Positions 52,885 through 62,342 are shown, counted from the stretch's first letter. The stretch: 64,000 nucleotides of DNA from Paenibacillus cremeus (GCF_007786445.1 NZ_VNJI01000035.1:16628-80627), one strand, 5' to 3'. The notes: generated by a model not told the origin, from the sequence alone. Program-made: numbers and translations.

Positions 52885-54180
52885 ATGGACCACGAGTTTC
52901 GCAAGACTCGAAGTATGCTGTTGCTGCTGACCATGAGCTTGGGCCTTTTGCCCGGATGTGTTGATAGCGCTTCCAATCCTCAAATGATGGAAACGTCTCT
53001 AAGCACAGAGGAGGTGCAGCCATTAACCCTGTGGATGTTTAATACGGATATATACTTGAAGCCGGCGGCGGAAGAAGTAGCCAAGGAAATGAAGGTGAAG
53101 CTGAATTACGAATTCAGCAACCCGGAGAGATACAAAACCAAAATCAAGATGGCCGTGGCAGCGAACGAGCTGCCTGATGTATTTACGCAATACTCGGGGA
53201 AATCGGAGTGGGAATTAATTTTGAATGCCAAGGTCGCCGCTCCTCTAAACGACGTGATCACAAGGAACGGACTGGAAATCAAATTTACTAACCAAAGCCT
53301 GATCCGGCAGGAGGACGGCAATATCTATTCGGTGCCTTACCGTCCCGAGCAGTCCCAGGTAGTATTGTATAACAAGAAGCTGATGGCCAAGCTGGGGCTG
53401 CAGCCGCCGGCCAACTGGGAAGAGCTGCTGAACATGGTGAAAACCGCGGGCAATAGCGGAATCATCCCCATCGCGCTTGGAGGCAGGGACCGCTGGCCGG
53501 GCGATTTAATTTACAACACGCTGGTGCTGCGGGAAAGCCAAGAGGCATACAGCCGTGCCGCAAAAGGGGAAATCAGCTTTACCGATAAGCCCTTTGTGGA
53601 CGCTGCGGACAAAGTAATTCAGCTGGTTAAGGCGAATGCCTTCCAGGAGGGCTTTTTGAACCAAACCGATCTTGAGGCCAGGGATCTGTTTTATACCGGC
53701 AAAGCTCTCATGCTGATAAACGGCTCATGGGTTTTTCCCAATGCCGTTTCCAGCCTCGGGGATGATCTGGGCTACACCGTATTCCCGCAGACCGGAGCGA
53801 TCAAGGGGCCGATTACTTCCAATACCGGCGAGCGAAGCACCAATCCCTACGGCATTTTCGTCAACGCCCAATCCAAGCAGCTACAGAAGGCAAAAGAGTT
53901 TGCCGTCCGTTATTCTCTCAAGATCAACGATGAGCTCGTCAAGCTCGGGCTTTCCTCTTACGCACAAACTCCTCAGAAGCCACAGGTGGGAATCAACGGC
54001 GCTTACGCCCAGTACCTGAAGGATTTCAAAAATTTCACCTACATTCAGCCATATTGGTATGGGACAATCCCCGCCACCATGGGGGAGGCTTACAGGGATC
54101 TCAACCAGAAGCTGTACACGGGAACGCTGTCCTCGTCGCAGTATGTGCAAATGATGGAGCACATTATGCGGAAGCCGTAA
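52885..54180 (+). CDS. Orphan substrate-binding lipoprotein, probable sensor partner of the locus 4 kinase
   Basis: Family 1 solute-binding lipoprotein of 431 aa with lipobox LPGC (C25). It keeps the fold signatures LTLWMFNTDIYLKPAAEEVAKE, VAANELPDVFTQYSGK and ALMLINGSWVFPNAVSS. It is not followed by permease genes but by a YesM-type kinase and a YesN-type regulator, with only 20-47 bases between. In such triplets the binding protein is believed to present the sugar to the kinase sensor. The ATG at 52885 is chosen because of GGGGGAAG; the frame is open to 52810. Confidence 0.85.
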   Translation: MDHEFRKTRSMLLLLTMSLGLLPGCVDSASNPQMMETSLSTEEVQPLTLWMFNTDIYLKPAAEEVAKEMKVKLNYEFSNPERYKTKIKMAVAANELPDVFTQYSGKSEWELILNAKVAAPLNDVITRNGLEIKFTNQSLIRQEDGNIYSVPYRPEQSQVVLYNKKLMAKLGLQPPANWEELLNMVKTAGNSGIIPIALGGRDRWPGDLIYNTLVLRESQEAYSRAAKGEISFTDKPFVDAADKVIQLVKANAFQEGFLNQTDLEARDLFYTGKALMLINGSWVFPNAVSSLGDDLGYTVFPQTGAIKGPITSNTGERSTNPYGIFVNAQSKQLQKAKEFAVRYSLKINDELVKLGLSSYAQTPQKPQVGINGAYAQYLKDFKNFTYIQPYWYGTIPATMGEAYRDLNQKLYTGTLSSSQYVQMMEHIMRKP

Positions 54181-54227
54181 GTGGCCCAGACTAAGCATAA
54201 TTGAGGGTGGAGGGGGGTCTAGGATCT

Positions 54228-56015
54228 ATGCAGGTGCTCCGGTGGTTTCAGGACTTGACCATTCGCAAGAAGCTCCAGTTTATCAATGTACTGATCATTT
54301 TACCGAGCATCGTTCTGTTGACCTTCACGTTGTATCAGATGACCTTAAAGCAGGCCGAGGAACGGGCACTACGCAGCTCCGAGCAGAAGATTGAGCTCAT
54401 TGCGAATACGATCGGGAATTTGTTCAGCGATATCGAAAATTTCTCCAAGCTGTCGATGATCAATAAAACGTTTCAATCCGTGCTGATGAACACAAGTCCG
54501 GAGAACAGCGAGCTGCAGCGGCTCGAAGATGTCCAAACGGTATACGAAAGCTTAAATACGCTCGCTGCCGCCAATCCGTATATCGATTCCGTCATCCTTC
54601 AATCGGCGGAGGGAGATAGGATATACCACTCGGACAACATGTCCAACGTCACCTTGTCTTCCATCAGCGTGTATCCTGTACAGCAGCTTATTGACGCCAA
54701 GGGCACGGCGGTGTGGATTGATACGTTCGAAAGCCCGTTTCTGGTCAACGACCAGCGCAAAAGTCTGATTTCTATCGGCAGACGGGTCATCAATATCAAT
54801 AACGGGCTATTGGCGGGCTTTTTCTATATTAATGTGGACGAACTGAAGCTATCGGGCCTTTACGGCAGCGGAGGCACCCAAGGCAGGGTTATGATCGTCA
54901 ACGGCCTCGGCCAAATCGTTTCCTCGAACGACCGGGATATCGTCAACCGCTCGCTACAGAGCCTCTACGGCAGTAACGTTGCTCAGATGAGAAGCTCGGC
55001 CATCGTGCACAGCGGCAGGCAGAACGTGCTCGTTTCCTCCAGGGACTTAGGAAAAGAGGGCTGGAGGGCCATATATGCGGTTCCGACAAAAGAGCTGTTG
55101 ACGGACCAATGGAATATCACCCTGTTTATACTGGGCTTTGGAGGTGCCGGGCTGCTGCTGGCACTTATATTATCCATGATCTTCTCCAACTGGATAACGA
55201 CCCCGATCACGCAATTGACCAGAGCGATGACTGCCGTGGGCGACGGCCTGCTGGATACACGCACCCCGGTGCGCACCAACGATGAGGTCGGCCGGCTGAC
55301 CCGGAAATTTAACGAAATGGTCGGCCGCATCCAGGACCTGATGGCCGCCGTCAATGCGGAGGAAAAACAAAAGAGAGTGCTGGAGCTGCGGCTCTCGTAC
55401 TCGCAAATCAAACCGCACTTTCTATATAACACCCTGGAAATGGTACGCTCCATGGCTTTGATGGTTCAGCAGCGGGATATCGCCAAGGTGGTTAAATCGC
55501 TGGCCGATTTCTACAGAAGCTCGCTTAACGGGGGGCAAGAGGTGATCTCTGTGGCGCAGGAACGAAAGCACTTGGAGAGCTATCTTTATATTCAAAAAAT
55601 GCGGTACCACCATATCGACTACCGGATCGACTTTGACAGCCGGCTGGAGGACAGCCGGGTGCCCAATATGCTGCTGCAGCCGCTGGTCGAAAATGCAATT
55701 TATCACGGGCTTCGGAATAAGCGCGACGGGGCGCTCTGTGAAATTTTCGGAGCCTTGGAGGATGACGGCGGGCTTCCGGTCATCTGCTTCACCGTATGCG
55801 ATAACGGCGAAGGCATGAGCGAAGAACAGCTGGAAAGGATCTGGCATCGCGATCAGACGGATCACGGGCTGTCCAGCTTCGGAATTAGAAACGTGCATGA
55901 CCGGATCATGCTGCGCTATGGCCCAGGCTACGGCTTAACGATCCGCTCCCGGCCCGGGGAAGGGGTCGAGGTGCAGCTGCGGATTCCGATTATATCGGAC
56001 AAAGGAATTCCTTAA
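54228..56015 (+). CDS. Sensor histidine kinase (YesM-like), locus 4
   Basis: Membrane kinase of 595 aa. Helix 1 (FINVLIILPSIVLLTFTLYQ) is followed by an extracellular Cache-like sensor of about 240 residues, helix 2 (ITLFILGFGGAGLLLALILS), HAMP (WITTPITQLTRAM) and a short coiled coil. The His_kinase domain has the acceptor in QIKPHFLYNTLE, N-box ENAIYHGL, G1 DNGEGMSEE and GLSSFGIRNVHDRI. ATG at 54228 is preferred over TTG at 54201, with GGAGGGGGG upstream. It lies between the binding protein and the response regulator genes and is likely to signal extracellular sugar. Confidence 0.88.
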   Translation: MQVLRWFQDLTIRKKLQFINVLIILPSIVLLTFTLYQMTLKQAEERALRSSEQKIELIANTIGNLFSDIENFSKLSMINKTFQSVLMNTSPENSELQRLEDVQTVYESLNTLAAANPYIDSVILQSAEGDRIYHSDNMSNVTLSSISVYPVQQLIDAKGTAVWIDTFESPFLVNDQRKSLISIGRRVININNGLLAGFFYINVDELKLSGLYGSGGTQGRVMIVNGLGQIVSSNDRDIVNRSLQSLYGSNVAQMRSSAIVHSGRQNVLVSSRDLGKEGWRAIYAVPTKELLTDQWNITLFILGFGGAGLLLALILSMIFSNWITTPITQLTRAMTAVGDGLLDTRTPVRTNDEVGRLTRKFNEMVGRIQDLMAAVNAEEKQKRVLELRLSYSQIKPHFLYNTLEMVRSMALMVQQRDIAKVVKSLADFYRSSLNGGQEVISVAQERKHLESYLYIQKMRYHHIDYRIDFDSRLEDSRVPNMLLQPLVENAIYHGLRNKRDGALCEIFGALEDDGGLPVICFTVCDNGEGMSEEQLERIWHRDQTDHGLSSFGIRNVHDRIMLRYGPGYGLTIRSRPGEGVEVQLRIPIISDKGIP

Positions 56016-56027
56016 GGAAAGGAGAGA

Positions 56028-57671
56028 ATGCCGGTGGACCACTTGCAGGTGTTGATTGTAGACGATGAGTATTATTTTCGACAACTGCTTCTCCATCTGA
56101 TAGACTGGCCGGCACTTGGCTTTACCGTAACGGCTGAGGCCGAGAACGGGGCGGAGGCACTGGAGCTCGCCCATTCCCGGAAATTTGACCTCATCATCGC
56201 CGATATCAACATGCCGGGTATGACGGGCCTGGATTTCGTGGAGGCGTTGAGGCTCGCTGCCATTCCGGCTAAGGTCATTTTTATTACGAGCTACGATATA
56301 TTCGAATATGCCCGCGCCGCGGTCGCCTTGGGGGCATCGCATTATTTGCTGAAGCCGGTCGACGAGGAAGAGCTGGAGAAGGCATTGAAGGAAATCCGGG
56401 AGGAGCTGCTGCAGCAAAGGCGGCTATCCGAGACGGCCGCGGGGCTGAAGCTGCAGCTGGAGAGGGCCAAGCCGCTGCTTAGAGAGCAATTCCTGAGGCA
56501 GCACATGCTGCACGAGCCGGCGGAGGGTCCGGAAGTGCTTCAGGAGCAGGCCAAGTTCTACGAAGTGCCGGCGAATGCTTGCGGCTATGCCGCCTTGATT
56601 GCCGAGATCGATGAATTGGCGCTTCGGTACAATAAAGAGCAGGAGCGTCAGCTTTGGCGGTTCGCGGTCAAAAACATTGTACAGGAAACGATGGAAGCCT
56701 CAGGGGTGTACTGCGCAGCCATCGACGGCGATGACGGTAAAATTGCCGTTTTTCTGGCCCTTCCCGAATTCGGGAGCTCTCGGCTCACAGAGCTTTGCGA
56801 GCGGGCACGGTCGTTCATCAACGGCCGGATGCGCATCTTCGTCACGTTCGCCGTGGGCCAGATCTATGAAAGCTTAAGCCAGGCACATCTCTCGTATGCA
56901 GAGGCACTCTATGTGTTGAAGCATAAATTTATCCAAGGGGGCAACCGGGTTATAGCCTACGCACCCGACCGCGAGGGCTGGGATGGCTTCGTATTCTCTC
57001 TGCCGATAGACCGCTCCGAATGGGTCAGTATTCTTCGAAATAACGACCGGGAAGGGCTGCTAACCAAGATCAGGGAAACCTGCCAGCGGCTCATTGACAC
57101 TCAGGCGGGGAAGGAAATGGCCTTATTTGTGTTAATGGAATGCATTTCACTTGGGAGTGCGATCATCCTTGAACGCGGAGGCTCCCTGCCGAAAGCATGG
57201 CTGATGGAAAGCCACCCGCTGTTTAAGCAAATGTACGGAATCGAGACGGTGGATGCCATGGAGCGTTGGCTTCAGTGCTTTTTTGGTGAGTTGGTGGCTG
57301 CTGAACTCAGTAAGCCAAGCTCCCCACGGGGCAAAAGCTCCGAGATCGTTCAGAAGGCGATTGGCTATATCCAAGAGCATTACGCCGATGAGGCGGTCAC
57401 GCTTCAGCTGGCATCAAGGAGCATAGGGGTCAACCCAAGCTATTTAAGTCATATGTTCAAAAAGGAAACGGGCATCGCCTTTACGGAATATTTGTCCGAT
57501 CTTAGGCTCGAGCGTGCCATGGAGTTGCTGAGAGAGGCTTCACCCGCCGGACTGGTTTCCTTGAAGGTCGTCGATGTATCGCAAAGCGTAGGGTATGCCG
57601 ACCCCTACTATTTTAGCAGGTGCTTTAAGAAAAAGTTCGGAATCGTCCCAAGCAAAATTTTACAATCGTAA
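56028..57671 (+). CDS. Response regulator with AraC-type DNA-binding domain (YesN-like), locus 4
   Basis: Regulator of 547 aa. The receiver has VDDE at 11-14, phospho-acceptor D59 in LIIADINMPGMTG and the Lys in YLLKPVDEEEL. A middle region of about 300 residues follows, with a helical segment rich in Glu/Leu/Gln. The AraC domain occupies about residues 440-545 (VTLQLASRSIGVNPSYLSHMFKK, VVDVSQSVGYADPYYFSRCFKK). AAAGGAGA precedes ATG 56028; GTG 56034 has better spacing. It probably binds the motif pair shared by 49502-49565 and 57674-57738. Confidence 0.9.
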   Translation: MPVDHLQVLIVDDEYYFRQLLLHLIDWPALGFTVTAEAENGAEALELAHSRKFDLIIADINMPGMTGLDFVEALRLAAIPAKVIFITSYDIFEYARAAVALGASHYLLKPVDEEELEKALKEIREELLQQRRLSETAAGLKLQLERAKPLLREQFLRQHMLHEPAEGPEVLQEQAKFYEVPANACGYAALIAEIDELALRYNKEQERQLWRFAVKNIVQETMEASGVYCAAIDGDDGKIAVFLALPEFGSSRLTELCERARSFINGRMRIFVTFAVGQIYESLSQAHLSYAEALYVLKHKFIQGGNRVIAYAPDREGWDGFVFSLPIDRSEWVSILRNNDREGLLTKIRETCQRLIDTQAGKEMALFVLMECISLGSAIILERGGSLPKAWLMESHPLFKQMYGIETVDAMERWLQCFFGELVAAELSKPSSPRGKSSEIVQKAIGYIQEHYADEAVTLQLASRSIGVNPSYLSHMFKKETGIAFTEYLSDLRLERAMELLREASPAGLVSLKVVDVSQSVGYADPYYFSRCFKKKFGIVPSKILQS

Positions 57672-57673
57672 AC

Positions 57674-57738
57674 ACAAAAATATTTACGGATAAGCCCAAA
57701 AATATTCCATTCAGTCCCAGCCCGGGCGTAGCTATAAT
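57674..57738 (+). promoter_or_regulatory. Promoter of the SDR/epimerase operon with shared operator motifs
   Basis: TTTACGG at 57683, CATTCAG at 57708 and TATAAT at 57733 reproduce the spacing of the transporter promoter at 49502-49565 exactly. More bases around them agree too (ACAAAA...TTTACGG, CC..AAAAAT...CCATTCAGTC, TATAATCGG). It starts only a few bases behind the response-regulator stop. Confidence 0.75.
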
Positions 57739-57778
57739 CGGTATTGAAAGCGATTACGCAGACGAAGGGATGCAGAGC

Positions 57779-58540
57779 ATGAGCGATTTCAATCTGACGG
57801 GAAAGACCGCTCTTATTACCGGCGGATGCCAGGGGCTTGGACTCGAGTTTGCCCGCGCCTATGCGAAGGCCGGGGCGAATGTAGCGGTAACCAGCCGGGA
57901 CGAACGAAAGGCGCGACAGTACGCGGAGCAGATCCGCTCCGAAACCGGGCGTGACACCTTGGGGATCGCCGTGGACGTGACGGACTATGCACAGGTTCAA
58001 GGGATGGTAGGTCAAGTGACGGAAGCGTTCGGACGACTCGACATCCTCGTGAATAACGCCGGAATCAACGTGCGCAAGCCCATTCTCGAGTATGACGAGG
58101 CGAGCTGGGATCTGGTGCAGACGACGAATTTGAAGGCGCCGTTTCTGTGCGCGAAGGCGGCGGCGCCGCAGATGATTCGGCAAAAGTTCGGACGGATCAT
58201 CAATATTTCGTCCATGCTGGGTACGGTCGCTCTTCCCGAGCGTTCCGCTTATTGCTCCAGCAAAGGAGGCTTGATTCAGCTGACGAAGGTGATGGCGCTG
58301 GAGTGGGCGGAGCATAACATTACGGCCAATGCGGTCTGCCCTGGTCCTTTTGCCACGGAGCTGAATCAGGTTGTGATGAATAACCCGGCAGCCAATCAAT
58401 GGTTTCTCGATCACCTGCCGGTCAAGCGCTGGGGCAAGCCTGAGGAGCTGACCGGACTGATGGTGTATCTCGCATCCGATGCGTCCAGTTTTATGACGGG
58501 CTCGGCGATTGTGATCGACGGAGGCTGGACCTCCGAATAA
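57779..58540 (+). CDS. SDR family oxidoreductase 1, locus 4
   Basis: Classical short-chain dehydrogenase of 253 aa. Cofactor motif TGGCQGLGLE, NNAGINVRKP, catalytic Ser in NISSMLGTV and YxxxK in YCSSKGG, ending IVIDGGWTSE. The Arg in VTSRDERKA after strand 2 hints at NADP(H) or mixed preference. GAAGGGA lies nine bases before ATG 57779; ATG 57770 is an alternative. It is the first gene of a five-gene run. Gluconate-5-dehydrogenase-like proteins look similar, so a sugar-acid keto-reductase is possible. Confidence 0.88.
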   Translation: MSDFNLTGKTALITGGCQGLGLEFARAYAKAGANVAVTSRDERKARQYAEQIRSETGRDTLGIAVDVTDYAQVQGMVGQVTEAFGRLDILVNNAGINVRKPILEYDEASWDLVQTTNLKAPFLCAKAAAPQMIRQKFGRIINISSMLGTVALPERSAYCSSKGGLIQLTKVMALEWAEHNITANAVCPGPFATELNQVVMNNPAANQWFLDHLPVKRWGKPEELTGLMVYLASDASSFMTGSAIVIDGGWTSE

Positions 58541-58568
58541 CGTAACTCCATTCAGGGAGGTAATATCG

Positions 58569-59540
58569 ATGAGATTCGGACTTACGGCTTACGGCACCGT
58601 GTACGCCATGGGCATTCACCCGGCGTCGGGACGCGCACGGATCACTGCCCGCGAGCTGCTCGAGAAGGCGGAGCAGTACGGGCTGACGGGAGCGGAAATC
58701 CCGCTTGATCTGCTGACAGGCGGCGATGCGGAGGAGACGGGCAGGTACGCGCGGGAGCGAGGGCTGTTTATCAATATCGCCACAGGCGGCTTCGATCCGG
58801 AGCACCTGAAGGGAGCGATGCAGCTCGCAAACCGAATCGGGGCGCTAACGGTAAGAACGGTGGTCGGCGGCGCCAAGTTCGGCGGGGACCGGCGCCATAT
58901 GGCCGGTACCTGGCAGCCGTTTCTAAAGTCTATTCTGCATTCGTTTCAACAGGTCATGGAGGAGGCTGATCCACAAGGAGTCAATCTCGCTGTGGAGAAC
59001 CACCAGGATTTGGCCTCCGAGGAGCTTCTCTGGCTGTGCGAAACGGTCGGCTCTCCCCAATTCGGCATCACCCTGGACACCGGCAACCCGCTGGCGACGG
59101 CAGAGGAGCCGATTGATTTCTTTCGGCGGGTCGCTCCTTATGTGAAGAATGTCCACTTGAAGGAATACGCCATCTATACGTCGGAGGAGGGCTATCGCCT
59201 CGTCCGGAAGCCGCTGGGCCAAGGCGTGATCGATTTTCCTGAGCTCATGCGTATTTTTTCTGAGGTAAACCCGCAGATGACGATGTCGATAGAGCACGGG
59301 GCATTGGAAGCAAGGCATGTACGGGTGCTTCAGGAGGACTTCTGGACGGAGTATCCTGAGCGTACGGCACGCCAGCTGACCCGGTTGCTCCGGTTCGTGG
59401 AGGATCACGCGAGATCGCGGGGAGACTGGCGAACTCCATATGAGAGAGGGGCTTCTTCAGAAGAGATCGCTTCTTATGAGATGGAAGAGCTCCATACCGG
59501 CCTCGCTTATTTATCCCGCTTGATGAAGCAGAACGCTTGA
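58569..59540 (+). CDS. Sugar phosphate isomerase/epimerase-like TIM barrel 1, locus 4
   Basis: Protein of 323 aa of the AP-endonuclease-2/xylose-isomerase-like family. Metal-binding positions seen are the Glu in NLAVENHQDLASEEL, Asp and Asn in ITLDTGNPLAT, His in VKNVHLKEYAIY and Glu in MSIEHGALEAR. GGGAGG precedes the ATG. It has a close paralogue at 61280 in the same run. Isomerisation or epimerisation of a keto-sugar or sugar acid is likely; the substrate is unknown. Confidence 0.85.
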   Translation: MRFGLTAYGTVYAMGIHPASGRARITARELLEKAEQYGLTGAEIPLDLLTGGDAEETGRYARERGLFINIATGGFDPEHLKGAMQLANRIGALTVRTVVGGAKFGGDRRHMAGTWQPFLKSILHSFQQVMEEADPQGVNLAVENHQDLASEELLWLCETVGSPQFGITLDTGNPLATAEEPIDFFRRVAPYVKNVHLKEYAIYTSEEGYRLVRKPLGQGVIDFPELMRIFSEVNPQMTMSIEHGALEARHVRVLQEDFWTEYPERTARQLTRLLRFVEDHARSRGDWRTPYERGASSEEIASYEMEELHTGLAYLSRLMKQNA

Positions 59541-59591
59541 ACGGCTCCCCATTCAGCGTCCTTATACTATTCCATTCCAGAGGTGATGAGA

Positions 59592-60377
59592 ATGACAACC
59601 ATCGATTTAAGAGGTAAAAATGCATTGGTCACCGGCTCCGGCCGCGGCCTCGGAAGACAATATGCCAACGACCTGGCGCGCGCCGGCGCCAATGTCATCA
59701 TTCACGATATCAGCGAAGAAGAGGCAGCACGGTTTGGCGAGACGTCCTCCGGCAGTGCGGCAGCGCAGGAGATCGCCGAGGCGTTCGGCGTGGAAGCATG
59801 CTTCATTGCGGCGGACCTGTCCGACCCGGAGCAGGTCCGGGCCTTGATCGATAGGTCGGTAAGCGCGTTCGGTTCGCTTGATATTCTGGTCAATAATGCG
59901 GGCGGCGATATCGGCCTTCATACACCGCGGCCGGAGCCGAACGATGCGCTTGACATCTCCGTAGAGGACATCCGTTCGGTCGTGGAGCGCAATCTGCTGT
60001 CAACGATGTATGCCTGCAAATTCGCCGGCCTGCATATGCGCGAGCGCCGCTCCGGCAAAATCGTCAATGTGGGCTCTATTGCCGGTCATATCCCGGTACG
60101 GGAAGGACTCATCTACGCAGCGGCGAAAATGGGTGTTTCACAGTATACCCGCAGCTTGGCGGAACAGCTGCGCCCCTACGATGTCAACGTCAATTGCATT
60201 TCCCCGGCGCCGACCTATACGGCCCGGTTTCGAGCGACGCGTTCTGTACCTGACGAAAGCGGCCGTTCGCGCCTGCAAAAAATCGCCCAGCCTCAGGACA
60301 TGTCGGACATCGTGATGTTTCTGTGCGGCCCAATGTCCGATGCCCTATCGGGAGAGACGATCGTTTGCTGGAAATAA
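59592..60377 (+). CDS. SDR family oxidoreductase 2, locus 4
   Basis: Short-chain dehydrogenase of 261 aa. Motifs are TGSGRGLGRQ, NNAGGDIG, NVGSIAGH with the catalytic Ser, and YAAAKMG. The end ALSGETIVCWK lacks the usual V-DGG, so the cofactor-side C-terminus differs from the other two SDRs. ATG 59592 suits AGAGGTGA; the frame is open to 59583. It lies between epimerase 1 and SDR 3, and short intergenic spaces suggest one transcript. Confidence 0.87.
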   Translation: MTTIDLRGKNALVTGSGRGLGRQYANDLARAGANVIIHDISEEEAARFGETSSGSAAAQEIAEAFGVEACFIAADLSDPEQVRALIDRSVSAFGSLDILVNNAGGDIGLHTPRPEPNDALDISVEDIRSVVERNLLSTMYACKFAGLHMRERRSGKIVNVGSIAGHIPVREGLIYAAAKMGVSQYTRSLAEQLRPYDVNVNCISPAPTYTARFRATRSVPDESGRSRLQKIAQPQDMSDIVMFLCGPMSDALSGETIVCWK

Positions 60378-60402
60378 ACCAACCGAAGGGAGATGATGTC
60401 GC

Positions 60403-61218
60403 TTGCTAATCGATCTGCAAGGCAAGGTGGCCGTCGTGACCGGTGCAGGACGCGGGATAGGTAAAGAGATCGCTTACACACTGGCTCGCGAAGGGGCGGT
60501 TACGGTCATTACGGATATCAACCAGTCCTATCTGGATGAGGTTCACCGTGAGTTTGCGGAGCTGGGGTATCAGGGAAGCCAGTACCTTTGCGACGTTCGC
60601 GATTATGGCCGAATCGAAGCGATCGTTCAGGATATTGCCCTGAGGCATGGCCGGATCGACATTTTGGTCAACAATGCCGGCGTGCTCGGCGGTGGTATGG
60701 TCGATACTTTGCCGGAGCAGGTTTGGGATTTGAACATGGACGTCAATCTGAAGGGTACCTTTCTCATGTGCAAGGCGGTTATGCCGATCATGAAAAAACA
60801 GCGTTCGGGACGAATCATTAACGCCGCTTCGTTCGCCGCCATTGTACCCTCGATAGGGAGCGCCGCCTATGCTTCCTCCAAGGCGGGCGTCGAGCAGTTC
60901 ACGCGTGTGCTGGCTGGAGAGCTGGGGCCCTGGAACGTAACGGTAAACTGTTATGCGCCGGGCATGATTCCGACGGATATGAACCACTTCGCAGAACAGC
61001 CTCCTGAGCGGCAGCAGCGGCTGCTAGATACGCTGACGCTGCGCCGGTGGGGCAGCAAGGAGGAGGTGGCCAACGTCATTTGCTTCCTCGCCTCCGATCT
61101 CGCCGGATACATTACCGGGACGATGATCAATGTCAGCGGCGGCAAGCTGGCTACGCAAATCCCTCGAGACGCCTTCGAAAAGGCCCAAGCCGAGGGAGAA
61201 TACGATTTGCTTGAGTAA
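60403..61218 (+). CDS. SDR family oxidoreductase 3, locus 4
   Basis: Short-chain dehydrogenase of 271 aa. Motifs are TGAGRGIGKE, NNAGVLGGG, NAASFAA with the catalytic Ser, and YASSKAG. Asp in ITDINQSY after strand 2 favours NAD(H). It starts with TTG, ten bases behind AAGGGAG; the upstream ATGATG is out of frame. A hairpin terminator follows at 61222. Three different SDRs in one run suggest several redox steps on one carbon chain. Confidence 0.87.
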   Translation: MLIDLQGKVAVVTGAGRGIGKEIAYTLAREGAVTVITDINQSYLDEVHREFAELGYQGSQYLCDVRDYGRIEAIVQDIALRHGRIDILVNNAGVLGGGMVDTLPEQVWDLNMDVNLKGTFLMCKAVMPIMKKQRSGRIINAASFAAIVPSIGSAAYASSKAGVEQFTRVLAGELGPWNVTVNCYAPGMIPTDMNHFAEQPPERQQRLLDTLTLRRWGSKEEVANVICFLASDLAGYITGTMINVSGGKLATQIPRDAFEKAQAEGEYDLLE

Positions 61219-61221
61219 TGC

Positions 61222-61258
61222 CAAAGGCCTGGCGGTGAGCAGATCGCCAGGCTTTCGC
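61222..61258 (+). terminator. Hairpin between SDR 3 and epimerase 2
   Basis: GCCTGGCG and CGCCAGGC form a perfect 8-bp stem with a 10-base loop, followed by TTTCGCTT. It may reduce expression of the last gene. Confidence 0.65.
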
Positions 61259-61279
61259 TTATTTTGAGGAGGCTTAGAG

Positions 61280-62251
61280 ATGCGTCTAGGACTGTCCGTT
61301 TACGGTACTATGTACTCTATGGGGATGAATGAGGCCTCGTCCCGTCCCAGAATCAGGCCGAGAGAACTTATTGATAAAGCACTGGAATTGGGGCTGCAGG
61401 GGGTCGAAGTGCCAGTTGAACTAATGAATGGAGAAGACGAGATCGCTATAGGACAATATGCGCGTGACCGGCAAATGTTCATTAGCCTCGAAACGGTAGG
61501 ATTCGATCCCATTCACTTGTCCGAACAATTGAAAGTGGCCGCTAGGATGGGGGTGCCTACCCTGCGGACCATTGTAATGGGGGCAAAGCTGGGAGGAGAC
61601 CGTCGGCCTATGGCCGGCCGGTGGAAATCCTATTTGGAAGACATTCATCATGGTCTGAGAAAGGCGACGGAGGCAGCCGAGAAGCTGGGGGTTACTCTGG
61701 CGGTCGAGAATCATCAGGATATCGCCTCGGAAGAACTCATTGAGCTCTGTGAGTCGATGGCATCGAATCATTTCGGCATCGTTTTCGATACGGGCAGCAC
61801 ATTGGCAACGGCCGACGAGCCTATCGAATTCTGCAAAAAGGCAGCGAAATATATCAAACATGTTCACTTAAAGGACTACGAGCTCTATATGAGCGAAGAA
61901 GGGTTCCGCCTGGTGCGGTGTCCACTCGGGAGGGGAGCGATAGACTTTACAGCGATGTTCGAAGTTTTTGTGGAAAGCTGCCCTGACGTAACTATGGCAA
62001 TTGAAGTGGGGGCGTTAGAGGCGAGGGAGGTTCGGGTGTTTTCTGAAGATTATTGGCCCGATTATCCCCCGCGTACGGCCGTTCAATTCGCCCGACTGAT
62101 GCGTTTTATTTTGACGAATGCCAAACTTGGGGAGTGGCGTACTCCTTACGAGCTCGGTAAACCGGAGAGTGAAATCATGGCCTACGAGGAGGATCAACTA
62201 CAGGAAAGTGTTGCTTACCTTAAACGCACATTGAGCAATTTCAGAACTTGA
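61280..62251 (+). CDS. Sugar phosphate isomerase/epimerase-like TIM barrel 2, locus 4
   Basis: Protein of 323 aa, paralogue of the protein at 58569 with the same length and aligned metal sites: Glu in TLAVENHQDIASEEL, Asp in IVFDTGSTLAT, His in IKHVHLKDYELY and Glu in MAIEVGALEAR. The change of Asn to Ser after the metal Asp is a difference from paralogue 1. GAGGAGG lies before the ATG. It probably acts on a related intermediate of the same pathway, or on the other enantiomer; neither is shown by sequence. Confidence 0.85.
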   Translation: MRLGLSVYGTMYSMGMNEASSRPRIRPRELIDKALELGLQGVEVPVELMNGEDEIAIGQYARDRQMFISLETVGFDPIHLSEQLKVAARMGVPTLRTIVMGAKLGGDRRPMAGRWKSYLEDIHHGLRKATEAAEKLGVTLAVENHQDIASEELIELCESMASNHFGIVFDTGSTLATADEPIEFCKKAAKYIKHVHLKDYELYMSEEGFRLVRCPLGRGAIDFTAMFEVFVESCPDVTMAIEVGALEAREVRVFSEDYWPDYPPRTAVQFARLMRFILTNAKLGEWRTPYELGKPESEIMAYEEDQLQESVAYLKRTLSNFRT

Positions 62252-62342
62252 AACTCGTTATCGAGCGATTGGGGGCCTATTTTACCGAAGGTTCCATAGA
62301 GCTTAGTAAGGTATATGGTTTTATCTTCACGCCAAGGCAATC

